Part shown: positions 34,117 through 46,832 of the stretch, one piece after another
Layout: each line of letters opens with the position of its first letter
Position numbering within the stretch: the first letter of the stretch is position 1
DNA from: Phyto melanocephala
Taxonomy: Eukaryota > Arthropoda > Insecta > Diptera > Rhinophoridae
Length of the DNA stretch: 64,000 nucleotides
Direction of reading: 5' to 3'
Assembly: GCA_941918925.1 (NCBI GenBank)
Contig: OW799237.1
Span: 75,651,126-75,715,125, forward strand
The notes under the pieces: generated by a model
The model's input: only the letters and a program-made list of their open reading frames with translations
What the model was told of the DNA's origin: nothing
The model's database searches: none
Position numbers and translations under genes: made by a program

Positions 34117-37100
34117 TAGTTAGACATTAAAAGTAATTTCGGTTCAAGCATCTCACTTAGCTTAAGCTGTACATGAGTGATATGATCATGAGATTCATCC
34201 AAATTGCAAATAAATTGGCTTGGTACAGAGCTCAGCTCTGTAGCACCATCTATGTAATCAAGAATAAATTATCCAAAAAAACATTTTAACTTTACGCAGA
34301 TACTTACCAATAATTAAAACTTTAATAACTTTTGTGCGTTTGTTAATATATTCAGCTTTTCCAGCTATATAATTGGTATAAACCCTTTGTTGTTTCTTAT
34401 CTTCATACGGAATCTTGTAAAGAAAAAAAAAATTGGTAATAATATTTTTACAAAGTTACTGACTGCTAGTATGACGGCCTATGTTCCCTGTGAACATATT
34501 ATCCAAGTAACTTATATATGTATATGTGACAGCGCATAGAGAAAGGGACCTAAGGGTAAAAACAGGTTTTGTTCAGGAGAGCCATTTTAAAGATTAAATG
34601 ATTTTTTAATGTTTTTAAATTGTTCATAAGGAAAAAAATAAATTTTTTGTAGATTCGTAAAATCATGTTATTTTGTTAATTTAGTAGGGGAAAAAATGAT
34701 AAAAAATAAATTGTACAGTTAGGTCCCTGGGAGGGAAAACTTTTGGGGCATGGGATCGGTCTCATTCGATGCTCAGATATTGTCCACATAAAAAAAAAGT
34801 AAAAATTGTTTTTTTTTACCCTTAGGTCCCTTTCTCTATGCGCTGTCACATATACTGACTGCTACTTACCTTAAAAATGATTATATCACCAATATTTGGT
34901 AAATCGGTCATATCCGTAGAGAAGGGTAAAATCTGATGAACTTTTATAATGTTTAAGTTATTAGACGTTTCTATAGAATTGTCATTATTGTCTTCAGTTT
35001 CATTTAAATCTATTATCTCCGATATTTCCTCAACATCAGATGATAAATCATCATCTACAGTTAAATCAAATTTATCCAGAGAATTTGTTTTCAATTTCGA
35101 TTGTTTTGTGTCTTTTTTTTGTGTCTTCTTCGCGTCTTCGCCTATTTCAAGACCCAAGTCAACACAATCCAGCGACATATTACTCGTTTCATTTACATTT
35201 GTTAGCTGCTCCAATTGGGAATTATTCTGGCTGTGTGTTATACTTGTATCGTTATTGTGATTTAATTTCATATCTTGGTTGACACTTATATCCAATGCAT
35301 TGTTATCACTTTCAGCAGCTGTAGTATTTTCTATTATGTCGTTTGAAAAACCCTTTCTAGGCAAGTTATTCGTGCTCTGTGCACGTAACGTTTCAGAAGT
35401 CGACTCCTTTTTTTTACCTTCAGTCATTTCATTATCGTTTGCACAATTTAGTAATAAATTGCTAGATTGTAACACAATGTGCTCCTTTATTTCCACTTTT
35501 TGAGTTTTTGTTTTATCATTTTCAATATTTTTGGGCTTTAAATGAAAAGTTCTAGGTTTTTGTAAATGTGCACCGTTGGTAACATCCGTTAAAGGGCAAC
35601 GGAATATAACAATAGTTTTGGGTTCTTTATCTTTTAGTATTGATTTTTTGTTTGACTTATTAGTGCGATTTATCACTTCGCCACTTTCGTCAAAATACAT
35701 GTGAGCTTTACTCGTTTTTTGTTTCCTAAAGGGATTGCTAACATTATGTGAATGAGTCATACGGTTTGCATTTTGGTGCTGTTCCAACATTTGAGTTTCG
35801 TTTAAAAATGTCGACGAAGGTATAACAGAAAGATATTCTTCGGTTTCGTTGGTTTTATCGGTAACTGTAGGGTGGAATTTTCAAAATTATTTAGAAGTAC
35901 AAAAACGGAAATTTAAAAAATTACTAGACCTAAAAAATGTCTTTATTTATAAAAGTTGTTAGAAATTTACGATGAATTTAGAAATTTTTTCAAGAAAAAA
36001 ATTAATTATGTTATAATTTATTGAAAAAATTACCAAAGATTAAATTTATTATAAATGATTTTTATTCCGGCTAAAGTTAATTTTTTCCATTATTAAACTT
36101 CCTGACACATTTGTTAAATTAAATTGTAATCATTTATTTATTTATATAAGTTCATAGTTAAATAAAAAAAAAACCTAAGAGGCTTTAAAATTTAATTACC
36201 AAAGATTAAATTTATTATAAATGATTTTTATTCCGGCTAAAGTTAATTTTTTCCATTATTAAACTTCCTGACACATTTGTTAAATTAAATTGTAATCATT
36301 TATTTATTTATATAAGTTCATAGTTAAATAAAAAAAAAAACCTAAGAGGCTTTAAAAATATTAAAAAACTATTCCGATATTAGCCGAGTGGAATGCATTT
36401 TCGAATCCAGCTACGATTTAATCATCCGTTTTATCGGTATACTCATATGTAACTTTCAAACTACTATTTATGTTGCAACTTAATTATAATTAGGGAAGCC
36501 TAGCATTCATTTTTAAATTTGTCTTTTTATACCCTTCACACAGTGAAAAAGGGTATATATAGGTTTGTCATTCCGTGTGAAATTTCTACAGTTTTCATTT
36601 CCGACCCCATAAAGTATATATTTTCTGAAAGCTTATGAATAGGGGAGTCGATTAAGCCCTGTCATTCTGTCCGTCTGTTTTTCTGAGGTATTAAAATATC
36701 AGAAATATTCGGAAGTAGATCGGTATTGAAAATCAGAAACATCGGTTCATAAACAACTGAGATATGAGCAAAAACCCACGACCACCTCGATTTTTTTTTG
36801 ACAAAAACAACATTACAACAACAACATACATACATACAAACTTGTATATTGGTTAACGTAAACGTGGGATCGAATCCCAGCTGAGCCAAAAATTTTTTTT
36901 AATTTTTTTTTTATTTTTTTTTATTTTTTATTTAATATATTATTTATATTTTTATTATTTTTTTTTTAATTTTTTTTTTAATTTTTTTTTTTTTGTTTTA
37001 TATTTATTACTTATATTTTAATTATTTTTTAAATTCTCATTAACAAAATGAGAATTCAAAAATAAAACAAAAAAACTATAAAAAACTTTTTCAAAAACCC

Positions 37101-40100
37101 AACCAACAATTTTTCAATTTTAATTTATTTTATTTTTCTAATTTTTTTATTATTATTATTATTTTTATTATTATTTTTTTTTATTATTATTATTATTTTT
37201 TATAAAAAATTCATTTTTTATTTATTGTATTTATAATGCACTAGCCAAACCCGGCGCGCGTTGCTACGCCCCTTAATGAATCGAAATGCATTCTGAATTT
37301 GATTGAATATCAAGTGCAAAAACCTAAAAACTATAATTTTTTTTATGGGCGTGGCATTTCCCACTTTTCTAATCACGAAATTGTAAAGTCATAACAGCTC
37401 AATACGTGTGCAAAGTTTCAGAAGAATCGGACCAGTGCAAGTACCTCAAAATTAAAATTGTTTTTATGGGCGTGGCCCTGCCCACTTTTCTAATCACAAA
37501 ATTGTAAAGTCATAACAGCTCAATACGTGTGCAAAGTTTCAGAAGAATCGGTCCAGTGCAAGTACCTCAAAATGATACCTTTTTTTTATGGGCGTGGCAC
37601 TGCCCACTTTTCTAACCACGAAATTTTTAAATCATGACAGCTCGATATGTGTGCAAAGTTTCAGAAAAATCGGTCTGGTGAAAGTACCTGAAAATTATAA
37701 CCTTTTTTTATGGGCGTGGCTCTGCCCACTTTTCTAATCACGAAATTATATGGTTATGACAGCTTAGTATGTGTGCAAAGTTTCAGAAAAATCGGTCAAG
37801 TGCAAGTACCTCAAAATTAAAACTTTTTTAGGGGCGTGGCCCCGCCCACTTTTCTTATCACGAAATTAGAAAGTCATGACAGCTCGATATGTATGCAAAG
37901 TTTCAGAAAAATCGGTCAAGTGCAAGTAGCTTAAACTGATAACTAATTTTTATGGGCGTGGCCCCGCCCACTTTTTTCCACTCATAAACACTCCCTGGTA
38001 TGTGTAAAACAACTTGCCAAAGTTTGAGTCCGATCAGTTTTACAGTTTCGGAGTGTTTATGGGTAGAAAAAAGTGGGCGGGGCCACGCCCATAAAAATTA
38101 GTTATCAGTTTTAGCTACTTGCACTTGACCGATTTTTCTGAAACTTTGCACACATATCGAGCTGTCATGACTAAATAATTTCGTGATAAGAAAAGTGGGC
38201 GGGGCCACGCCCCTAAAAAAGTTTTAATATTGAGGTACTTGCACTAGACCGATTTTTCTGAAACTTTGCACACATATTGAGCTGTCATGGCTTTATAATT
38301 TCGTGATTGAAAAAGTGGGCGGGGCCATGCCCATAAAAAATTAGTTATCAGTTTTAGCTACTTGCACTGGACCGAATTTTCTGAAACTTTGCAAACATAC
38401 TGAGCTGTCATGACTTTACACTTTCGTCATTAGAAAAGTGGGCAGTGCCACGCCCATTAAAAAAAATGTATCATTTTGAGGTACTTGCACTAGCCCGATT
38501 TTTCTGAAACTTTGCACACATATTGAGTTGTCATGACTATACAGTTTCGTATTTAGAAAAGTGGGCAGTGCCACGCCCATAAAATAGGTATCATTTTGAG
38601 GTACTTACACTGGACCGATTTTTCTGAAACTTTGCACACTTATTGAGCTGTCATGACTATACAGTTTCGTAATTAGAAAAGTGGGCAGTGCCACGCTCAT
38701 AAAGAAAAAGTTATAGTTTTTAGCCTTGCACTTGATATTCGATTAAAATTTAGAATGCGATTAAAATTCATGAAGGGGCGTAGCAACGCGCGCCGGAATT
38801 GGCTAGTAAATAATATAAAACAAAAAAAAAATAAAAAAAAAATTAAAAAAAAAATAATAAAAATTAAAATAATATATTAAATAAAAAATAAAAAAAAATA
38901 AAAAAAAAAATTTAAAAAAAAATTTTTAAAATATAAAAAAAAATTTTTTTTGGCTCAGCTGGGATTCGATGCCACGTTTTCTCTAACCAGTATACACGTT
39001 TGTATGTATGTATGTTGTTGTTGTAATGTTGTTTTTGTGAAAAAAAATCGAGGTGGTCGTGGGTTTTTGCTCATATCTCAGTTGTTTATGTACCGATGTT
39101 TCTGATTTTCAATAGCGATCTACTCCCGAATATTTCTGATAGTTTAATACCTCACCCGGATCCAAGCGATGTCGGGGGGCTTCAAAAAGTTTATTTCAAC
39201 ATACACACGGACAGACGGTCAGACTGACAGAGCTTAATCGAATTCCCTATTCATAAGCTTTCAGAAAATATATACTTTATGGGGTCGGAAATGAAAATTT
39301 TAGAAATTTCACACGGAATGACAAACCTATATATACCCTTTTTCACTGTGTGAAGGGTATAATAAACTTAAACTATTGGCTCCTAACTCCAAATATTTGT
39401 TTATATAAGTTTTATGTTCGTATATTATGGCTTATGATAAATTTCTTTTCCTTATTAGGTATACATATTTATCAAATTCAAGGTAATATAATAATTTGAA
39501 GTAAAAAGCAAATTTGAAGTTAAAAACGAACACTTTATGGTACAAGGTGGGCCACAAGAAATCACCATATTAGATGTTCTGTGAACTAGATAGATGTAGA
39601 ATACAAGTGAACAAGTCATGGAGCGACATACTCTCCAAGAACGCGGAATAATCATCTCAAGGCCGCAGTGGACGATTTTTCGGCCAAAATCATAATGAGC
39701 GATGAGTCTCAAAGACAACATTCGACACGAGTGCAAGAATCTGACGCCCGAAGTTCTCGCCGAAGTAATGCAAAATTTTATAAAACGAGCCCGTATAGCA
39801 ATCAATTGTGACGGCGCCTATTTGGTCGATTTAATCTTCTCGACTTGACCAATAAAATTCTAAAGGTTCAAATAAACATAATCAAAAAATGGAATGAAGG
39901 TTTTCATTTAAAAAAAAAACAACATTGGATGACTTCTTTTGGCCCACCTTGTTTAAGTATGTATTATTTTTTTTAGTTTAGTATTCAGTTCTTTTTTTAA
40001 GGCTTTAAGGTTTTTTACTTTTATTAAAAATATAAATATTTGTAACTTACATAGCTTCTCAACATTAATTTCCGAAATATTCGACACCTTTTCCTTTGGC

Positions 40101-40854
40101 GTTGAAGTGTTATGTTTTTGAAGCTGAGTATTGGAACACTTAGGAAGCAACGTATTTTTCTCCAAATTTGAAAACTTTCCATTAACATATTCTCTATTAT
40201 ATTTAAACAATTGCTTTTCCTGCATTGGCTTTTCGTAATCTAAAGTTTCAATTGAGATTTTTAACTTTTTTGACTTTAGGTTTTTGCTTTTTAGGACATC
40301 GACTGGATTTGGTATGGCTGGTGAAATTTGTTCGCTTGTACTTGTGATTTCCGAGAAATCACATTTTTTGGAACGCTTAGCTTGATTTGAAGAAATCGCT
40401 TTTGCATCGATTGAGTTGAATTTGCGTTTTTTTTGAGATTCTTCTATAGGTTGTTCCAAATTTGCAATTATGTTTACATCTTCACTATAAGAATCTTCGG
40501 TTGACTTTTCGATCTCCTTAAATTTTTTACAAATTTTCTTTTTTCCCTTTTTCTGAGATTCGTTAGGGACAAAGGCTCTAATTATAAGAACCTAAGATCA
40601 AATATTTTTTTAATTAATATTATGTTTTGGACTTACTTAAGCTCATTACAGAAATTAAAAATTTCAATTGACTCTTGTGGCGGTAAAAAATATCCATTAC
40701 TGAGGAATAGCACGGAATCAACACCAAATAAAAATTCCACTCTTTTCTGTAAGCACGCTACACTTTTCCAATTGTGATCGACTAAAACACATGCCATTTT
40801 TCGTTCATCATCAAAAAATATTGACAAATCAATTTTTATCACTTTTTTACTCAT
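34116..40854 (-). CDS. coil: Coilin, Cajal-body scaffold protein
   Basis: Nuclear scaffold of Cajal bodies, where snRNPs mature. Five minus-strand exons (40854-40637, 40577-40051, 35864-34870, 34413-34308, 34249-34116) join with consistent phases and GT/AG sites into 659 residues, close to the fly protein's length. The N-terminal self-association domain is clear: KVIKIDLSIFFDDERK, then LPPQESIEIFNFCNELKAF (about 1-76), like Drosophila coilin. The middle is Lys/Ser/Asn-rich and disordered with basic nuclear-localisation patches (SQKKGKKKICKKFKE, ESQKKRKFN, NQAKRSKK). The C-terminal atypical Tudor domain starts near PFSTDMTDLPNIGDIIIFK and runs through RVYTNYIAGKAEYI to EMLEPKLLLMSN. Intron 2 (4.2 kb) carries a large fold-back repeat and a mariner remnant; intron 3 carries a MITE. 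AATAAA overlaps the stop codon. Exon-2 and exon-3 acceptors were chosen because other AGs give immediate stops. Confidence 0.9.
34526..34849. mobile_element. MITE in coilin intron 3 (324 bp)
   Basis: Inverted repeats of about 37 bp start GTGACAGCGCATAGAGAAAG on both sides, almost perfect. ATAT-like bases flank each side. The right end lies 21 bases from the exon-3 splice donor, so the insertion ends very near the splice site. No coding. Confidence 0.8.
36029..36358. repeat. Recent 166-bp tandem duplication in coilin intron 2
   Basis: Two adjacent copies (from ATTACCAAAGATTAAATTTA at 36029 and again at 36195) differ only by about one A in a homopolymer. The duplicated unit includes TCCGGCTAAAG and CCTAAGAGGCTTTAAAA. 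Confidence 0.9.
36528..39361. repeat. 2.8-kb fold-back (near-palindrome) in coilin intron 2
   Basis: The left arm is a minus-orientation hairpin-ended repeat (from 36528) followed by six ~120-bp GGGCGTGG units in plus sense (cores about 37345-37951). A loop of about 55 bases near 37990-38050 follows. The right arm is six units in minus sense and a plus-orientation hairpin-ended repeat ending at 39361. The array part (37241-38806) is bounded by CTAGCCAAACCCGGCGCGCG and GCGCGCCGGAATTGGCTAG. The arms are highly similar where I compared them; the left has about 200 extra bases near 37030-37240. Confidence 0.85.
39543..39951 (+). pseudogene. Mariner-group remnant (409 bp)
   Basis: Inverted ends CAAGGTGGGCCACAAGAA and its near-complement. 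Inside, the plus strand encodes the C-terminal part of a mariner transposase (LKDNIRHECKNLTPEVLAEV, then MQNFIKRARIAINCDGAYL). The catalytic core is gone. It lies 100 bases from coilin exon 2. Confidence 0.65.
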
Positions 40855-41274
40855 AACTAATATTTTTATAAAAATTTAGAAATTTTTCAAAACAGCGAAA
40901 AACACAAGATAAACAGAAAAAAGGATGTCCCAAGATTTGAATATTCGCTATTTGTAAAAAAAATTATTGGCAATCCTAAAAAACAGTTTGAAATATGGTA
41001 GGTTAGGTGTTACACGATAGAACGTGTCTTTATTAATGAAAAATGTTTCAATAAAATGAAATCTAGGTACCTCAATTCGGCGTCGTGGACAACGCATAAT
41101 CCATAAAGTTTTTTTTTTTAAATTTCGAAAAAAGAGTTTGTGTGTGCATGCAGAGGTAGGGGGTTATGTGTTAGACTTATTCCATAACGCTAAGTCTCCA
41201 CGTATTATTATTAGGTAAGATTATTTTAATTTTCCTATGTTTCTGCAAAGAAAATTTTCAAAGAAATTATTTAT
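40855..41274. other. Coilin upstream region
   Basis: Probable coilin promoter side. No TATA box recognised. A short CGCTAAGTCTCCACGTA motif at about 41189 recurs at 43400 and, inverted, at 43140. Confidence 0.4.
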
Positions 41275-43000
41275 TTATTTATTTATTCATTCATTATTTA
41301 AAGCCACTCTTGGCCAATTAATATATATATATATATATATATTATATATTACAAAGCAGAAAAACCCGAATTCATTATGTAAAAATGTTTACAATAAAAA
41401 ATAAAGAAAAACTTTATCATTATAATCATTAATTTTAAATCGATAACGGTTTATTAATTTACTCATAATTAATTAATTAATCAATCAATCATTGGTTCCC
41501 ACCCCAAAAACGAAAAAGTAAGCTCAATAAAGTAAACGTATGACTGAATGAATTGATCCCAACAGCGGTATGGAAAAAAGCAATCACAATAACTATTATT
41601 TCATAAGATATCAATTATATAATATTACATAATTATTCACAGATAAAGCCTAGCAGTTTAAGGCGGAAAGCATTATTAGACTGAGAAAAAAATCTAAGTT
41701 CTAGAGGCAAATAATTCCAGTACCGAGCAATTCTTACTATAAAAGATCTTTCATACAAAGCAGTATTAATTCTAGGGATCAATATCTGTGGAAGTAATGT
41801 AGGCAACCCATTTCTAATGATCCTGTAAAAAAAAAGTAAGTTACGATAACGAATATAAGAAGAAAAATTGCAGAAAAGAAAACGTTTGAAATATTCAGAA
41901 ATATGCTCCCGTCTACGAACCTGGAAAACATACCTCACAATCATATTAAATAGTCTATTTAATCTAACCAAATTATAAGAAAGTGTACCTGACACAACTT
42001 CTAGACCGTACAGCACAATAGACATCAAAAGTGAATGAGCCAAACTACACCTAATTCGAAAAGGTAAGTAAATACCCATCGAATAAAGTTTGCGTAGAAT
42101 TCTAGATATTCTAAGGTACAAATAATCAACGTGATTACCAAAATTTAAATGCCTGTCAATAAAAATACCCAAACATTTGAGATGATCAGTAAAAATGACA
42201 GAATAACCATTAATAAAAACACTATGACTTAACTCAAAGCCATCAGGTACCCCAAACAAAAGAGCCTTAGTCTTAGACAAATTTACAGCAAAAAAAAATT
42301 GCAGATGACCAAAATAAAAAACGTTGAAGAGTTGAATTAATCTCCAAAACGAGCTCATTTAGACAACATTTATTACCACTAAATAACAGCATAACGTCCT
42401 CAGCAAATAAAAAGGCTTTGCAATTCCCTGAGTCAATATAAGCTGGTAAATCATTTATGTATAGAATAAAGAGCAAGGGCCCTAACACTGATCCCTGGGG
42501 AACTCCAGAGCTAAGAGGAAGCAAATTAGAATATTGGTCATTCACATCAACAAATTGAAACCGTCCCATGAGATAAGACAGAATTAATTTGCAAGCAGTG
42601 TAAGAAAGCCCAAATAACCCCTTCAATTTCAATAACATCACTGAATAATTAATAGAGTTAAATGCTTTGGCTAAATCTAGGGAAACCAACGCAGAGACTC
42701 TACCATCATTTAAGTGATGCCTAATATCTTTGGAATAGGAACCACACGGGCAATCTTTCATGTCATAGGAAATTTGGAAGTTGTCAAAATTGTATTAACG
42801 TGGTGAATAAAAATTCGAGATATATAAGGATAAATAATCTTAATAAATTGTATAGGAATAGCATCAGTTCCAACTGATTTTGATTTAATCCTACAGATCG
42901 CATCAAACAACTCATTCTCATTTACACAAGCAAATGAAAAATTACCATTGAAATCACCAAAAGGTCCAAGTTCAACATCATTATTACTAACCGGACAGCT
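41275..43000 (-). pseudogene. Dead non-LTR retrotransposon (reverse transcriptase)
   Basis: Minus-strand RT of a Jockey-like non-LTR element in broken frames. It reads FDAICRIKSKSVGTDAIPIQ (near 42900), then a stop in PMT*KIARVVP. Next come ALVSLDLAKAFNSINYSVML, SSGVPQGSVLGPLLFILYIN and FLFAEDVMLLF (42273-42761), then FAVNLSKTKALLFGVPDGF to the C-terminus (41633-42358). The catalytic box is FAED rather than (Y/F)ADD. The endonuclease end is missing (5' truncation), and an (AAAT)n tail lies near 41275-41300. Clade not certain. Confidence 0.85.
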
Positions 43001-44635
43001 AATTGCGCCAATAATTGCTCAACCAATCAGCAGAGCAATGATTGCGCAATGCATTGCTACATATATCAATTTGCGGTCTACACATCGCAATTTCTATGGA
43101 CGCAATCAAATTTGACAATTGCGGTAGTAAATATTGCTACGTGGAGACCCCTGGTAAATAACCCTATCTTATATTCTTTGTGGTTCGATAAAAAAAAAAA
43201 ACAATCAAAAGATTTAAAAATGTGTTTTCTATTTAATTCAGAAATGTATTATTCCTATATGAATATGTATATTTTTTATTTTGTAATAGAACTTAAGGCA
43301 TTTTTATCTGTAATGTAAGTTATTTGGCCTTGTTGTTTTTTATATTACTATGAATTTAAATAAATAAATAAATACCGAGTATTAATAAAAAAAAATATGT
43401 AACGCTTAGTCTCCATGAGCAATAAATTTAGATATAATTATGTACTCAACTGTCAAATTCGTTTGCCAATATCATATGTTCAAATGCGGACTGAAAAAAT
43501 ATTTATTTGCATATATATTGCGAAACTATTTTTTAAACTTATTTTCAAAAATAATGTTTAAACATACAAATTTGATTTTTATAACAATTTGATTTTTGTA
43601 ACTGTTATATTGCTGACATTTTTTATCTGCGGAAATTAATGTTTTGCGTATTTTCTCGATTAAGGTATATTCATATTTTTTTGATTTTTTTTAAAAAAAG
43701 GACACCTTTTTGAAAATTAAAAAAAAAGGATTTATAGAAATAAAGTGGTACCAAAAAGGTGATTTTTTTTAAAGACACCTTTTTGAAAATTAAAATAAAT
43801 ACAACAACACATATCTTGTAAATGTATTTTAAATTAAAATAACATTTAAAAAATTATATAAACAAATAACAAAAAACATTATTTAAAATATATATATATA
43901 ATTATATATCGGCGTAAAGGCGTTAAAATTCTTTAAATTCTTTATGATATTGGCGATTTATATGTGTATTTTGGTTTATTATGAGCTGCTTGCAAAGTAC
44001 ACAATTTGATTGGTTTGCTTCTTCATCTAGTTTCAGTCATTTATATTTTATTTTCTAGTCTTTGCAATATTTCCTTAGCTCCTTTTTAATTTAGTTTTCT
44101 CCTCAAAAACCTCAAAATTCTTTATTTTTTATCTGCTTCAGTGTTTGATGATAGTTGTTGTGTATGTGGATTAACTTTTAATAAAAACATTAAAAATTAT
44201 TATTTACAAAATACATTTGAAATTAACGTCTCTTTTGTTTTAAAGCGAAAAAACTAAAGAATGTATGCAAAACTTTTGTAAAAAATATCACTATACGTAA
44301 AAGTATAAGTTTGTGGTAAAAGCAGTTAACATCAACAAACTTTCAAAATTTGTTTGAAGCATTGAAATAATAAAACGGTTTTTATATTATAATGATGCAG
44401 TACATGTACTTATGTTAATGCTAAGATATTCATTATTCTGTGAGTGTTGGCGAAACAAAATATATCTATATCCATTTTATATTTATTTTTAGTTTATTCT
44501 TTTAAATTTTTTTACAAGTTTTTAACTTTTGGAAAGAAAACTTGTGTTGTCAAAGAAAAAACAAGCAACAAAACGACAGATCTGAAGCTTAGCCGTCATT
44601 CCATCTTATAAGAGCGTTGTTTAAACATGTCGTAC
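43001..44635. other. Spacer with repeat scraps
   Basis: 43000-43155 is rich in AATTGCG/CATTGCT motifs and ends TACGTGGAGAC, possibly one end of an unclassified element. 43320-43375 is a LINE 3' tail ((AAAT)n after TTTGGCCTTG). The remainder is AT-rich with no gene. Confidence 0.4.
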
Positions 44636-44945
44636 GGTCCACACCAGCCATCGATTTGTTCGAACAAAGAACAAATATTTGTGCGCACATGAATTTGTCT
44701 AGTGTGGACCGCTGTTCTCGATGTTTTGTTCTTGTTCAAACAGCGTTGTTAGAACATTTGTGCGAACAACGATGTCTGATATTAAAAGGCATTTTGAATA
44801 TGAAAGAAGAAGACGACACATAAAAATAGCTACAAAATACACTTTATACCTTTTCTCCATATCAAAGAACATGAAAAATTTTTTGACAGTTGCTCTGCCG
44901 ACGATTTGTTCTAGTCTGAACAAATCGATGGCTCGTCTAGACTTA
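44636..44945. mobile_element. Inverted-repeat element (~310 bp)
   Basis: GTCCACACCAGCCATCGATT and TGTTC on the left match, inverted, the right end (GAACAAATCGATGGCTCGTC). TTGTTCGAACAA-type motifs recur inside. No transposase. Small open frames over it are incidental. Confidence 0.55.
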
Positions 44946-45011
44946 AAGTGAAAAACTCTAACATGAGCAGTCTACACTTATCATCAAAATCATATTTGTG
45001 TTCATGTAATA

Positions 45012-45402
45012 GGGCCCATACACAACACCATAAAATTGTGCAATTAAGTGTTTGTGCAATTAAGCTTTAAGCACACACTACACCAGCATGGTGGTACAAA
45101 ATTCATTTTTTACCCAAAAATTGTGCGGAAAAATTTGTAATGAATAACAAAAAAATTTGTGAAAACGAATTAGGAGCAAAAAAAAAAACGTGTTTGGATG
45201 AAGAAATGGCTATGAATTGGCATTTATATTTAAAATGTTGTATTTTTTTGATGTTTATGCCTTGACGAATTTACTTTTATGAGCTAATTTTGCCACGCAC
45301 GACCAAATCCTGCTGGTACAATCACACCACAACCCCATACACGGTAAATCAGCTGGCACAGTCATTTGATTGCACAATTATTATGGTGTAGTGTATGGGC
45401 CC
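45012..45402. mobile_element. GGGCCCATACAC-type MITE (391 bp)
   Basis: Terminal inverted repeats of about 35 bp (GGGCCCATACACAACACCAT / complement with a few changes), with TA on both sides (45010-45011, 45403-45404). Internal ATTGTGCAAT motifs repeat near both ends. Confidence 0.75.
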
Positions 45403-45404
45403 TA

Positions 45405-46202
45405 TAAAGCATTTCATGTCTGTTGCGGACAGGATGTCAAGATACATATACATAGTCTAAAGACAAATGAGAAGAAAAAGATTCCGACAACGTATATTCT
45501 GAAAGGTATATGCAACAAAGGTGCAAGTACATACCCTAGCGTTAACACATGCCACTAAGAGATCGGAAAATTTATTATTTTGATATATTTTTTTAAATGC
45601 GTAGTAAAAAAAGCAAATTTAATAATTATTGGCTATATTAAAATAATTTCTTATAATAATAAATGTTAAACGCTTCACCAAAAATTCGACTGTATGACGA
45701 ATTCGGTAACAAGTATCAAAAAAGTGGCACGAATTATAAAAAGTATCCCTTTTGGGGGCATTTTGTAAAAGTAGCACAATAATATCCTAGTTGTATTCTG
45801 TGATCCATGTATTTAAAAATTTGCAAATTGATACTGTAGTGGCCCTAACGGTAACGGTAACGCTGTTTTAAGTATATATTTTATCTCATGGCGAATTCGT
45901 ATATCAGGGATGGGAAATTCGATATGACATGTTTAATGTAAAAAATTTGATTACAAAGGTTTTTTTTATATTTTTCTTTTAATTTTTAGTATTTTATATT
46001 TTATTTATGAATTCATGTACAAATTTAATTTAATAACTTTAGTTCTTTGTTACTAAGTAATACATTTTTATAATTTGGCCTGGAAGGCTTTGTATTGCCT
46101 TAAAAACTTAAAATTTAAATAAATATGTTATTGTTCAACACCGCAACAAAAATGAATTTTGACTCTATGCTTCCCGATCAACTGTTGCGACAAGGTTATA
46201 TG
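45405..46202. other. AT-rich spacer with LINE tail
   Basis: 46070-46130 reads TTTGGCCTGGAAGGCTTTGT and an AAATAAAT tail, a LINE 3' end like those at 27845 and 43325. No gene. Confidence 0.45.
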
Positions 46203-46832
46203 CAAGGCGGGTTCAAACAGGTGATCTCTTCCCTACAAATACACTAAATTACATGTATTTTGTTTTCGTATATTTGAACAAAACTGTAAAAATTTTTCTA
46301 ACTAAACAAAAACAAGCACACGTTTGCTATTTTTTACAAACATAAAAAATTTTTGACATTCTGGACTTAAAATTCGCTGATGAACAGTTGGGCTAAAGAG
46401 GTCACCTGTGGTGCGATTCACTAACTTTTAACGATCCGACAATCGTTAAATTTGTCGACACTTGTTATTGTTTGCACTATCGATTTTGCGAGTCAGTAAA
46501 TACTATTTAACGATCCTCGACAACTGTAACATTAAAGTGGCGTCTTTGTCATAAAAAGTCTCTAACTAAATTCGCCACTAACATCCCTCATACAGTTAGC
46601 CGCGCCATAGCCGAGACTTAAACAAGTGGTTTTTTAGTCAAATATAAACTTCAACTTTTTGTCGATAAAATAAACAACCAAAAAATTATTGTCGTTTAGA
46701 TAACAATAACAACCGTCGTTAAAATATGTTACTGAATACCGAATTCGATAAAATCGTTGTTAACTGTTTTTAACGATACGATTATCGTTAAAATAAGTTA
46801 GTGAATCGCACTACTGATGTGAATTCGCCTTG
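46203..46832. mobile_element. MITE nested inside a MITE
   Basis: The outer element has ends CAAGGCGGGTTCAAACAGGT and, after removing the insert, near-complementary AGGTCACCTG...GAATTCGCCTTG. The inner element (about 46411-46811) has its own ends GTGCGATTCACTAACTT with AACGAT motifs at both ends. It interrupts the outer right repeat. Confidence 0.6.

Noticed and set aside
34741..34800. Possible RNA gene in the coilin intron MITE
   Set aside because: No Pol III boxes or cloverleaf; the segment is simply the MITE interior.
39455..39805. 116-residue minus-strand frame
   Set aside because: Antisense to the mariner transposase remnant, which reads correctly on the plus strand.
41190..43155. GTCTCCACGTA inverted pair as ends of a 1.96-kb transposon around the dead LINE
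   Set aside because: The flanking bases do not form a duplication and a third copy of the motif at 43400 has the wrong orientation, so the boundaries are unsupported.
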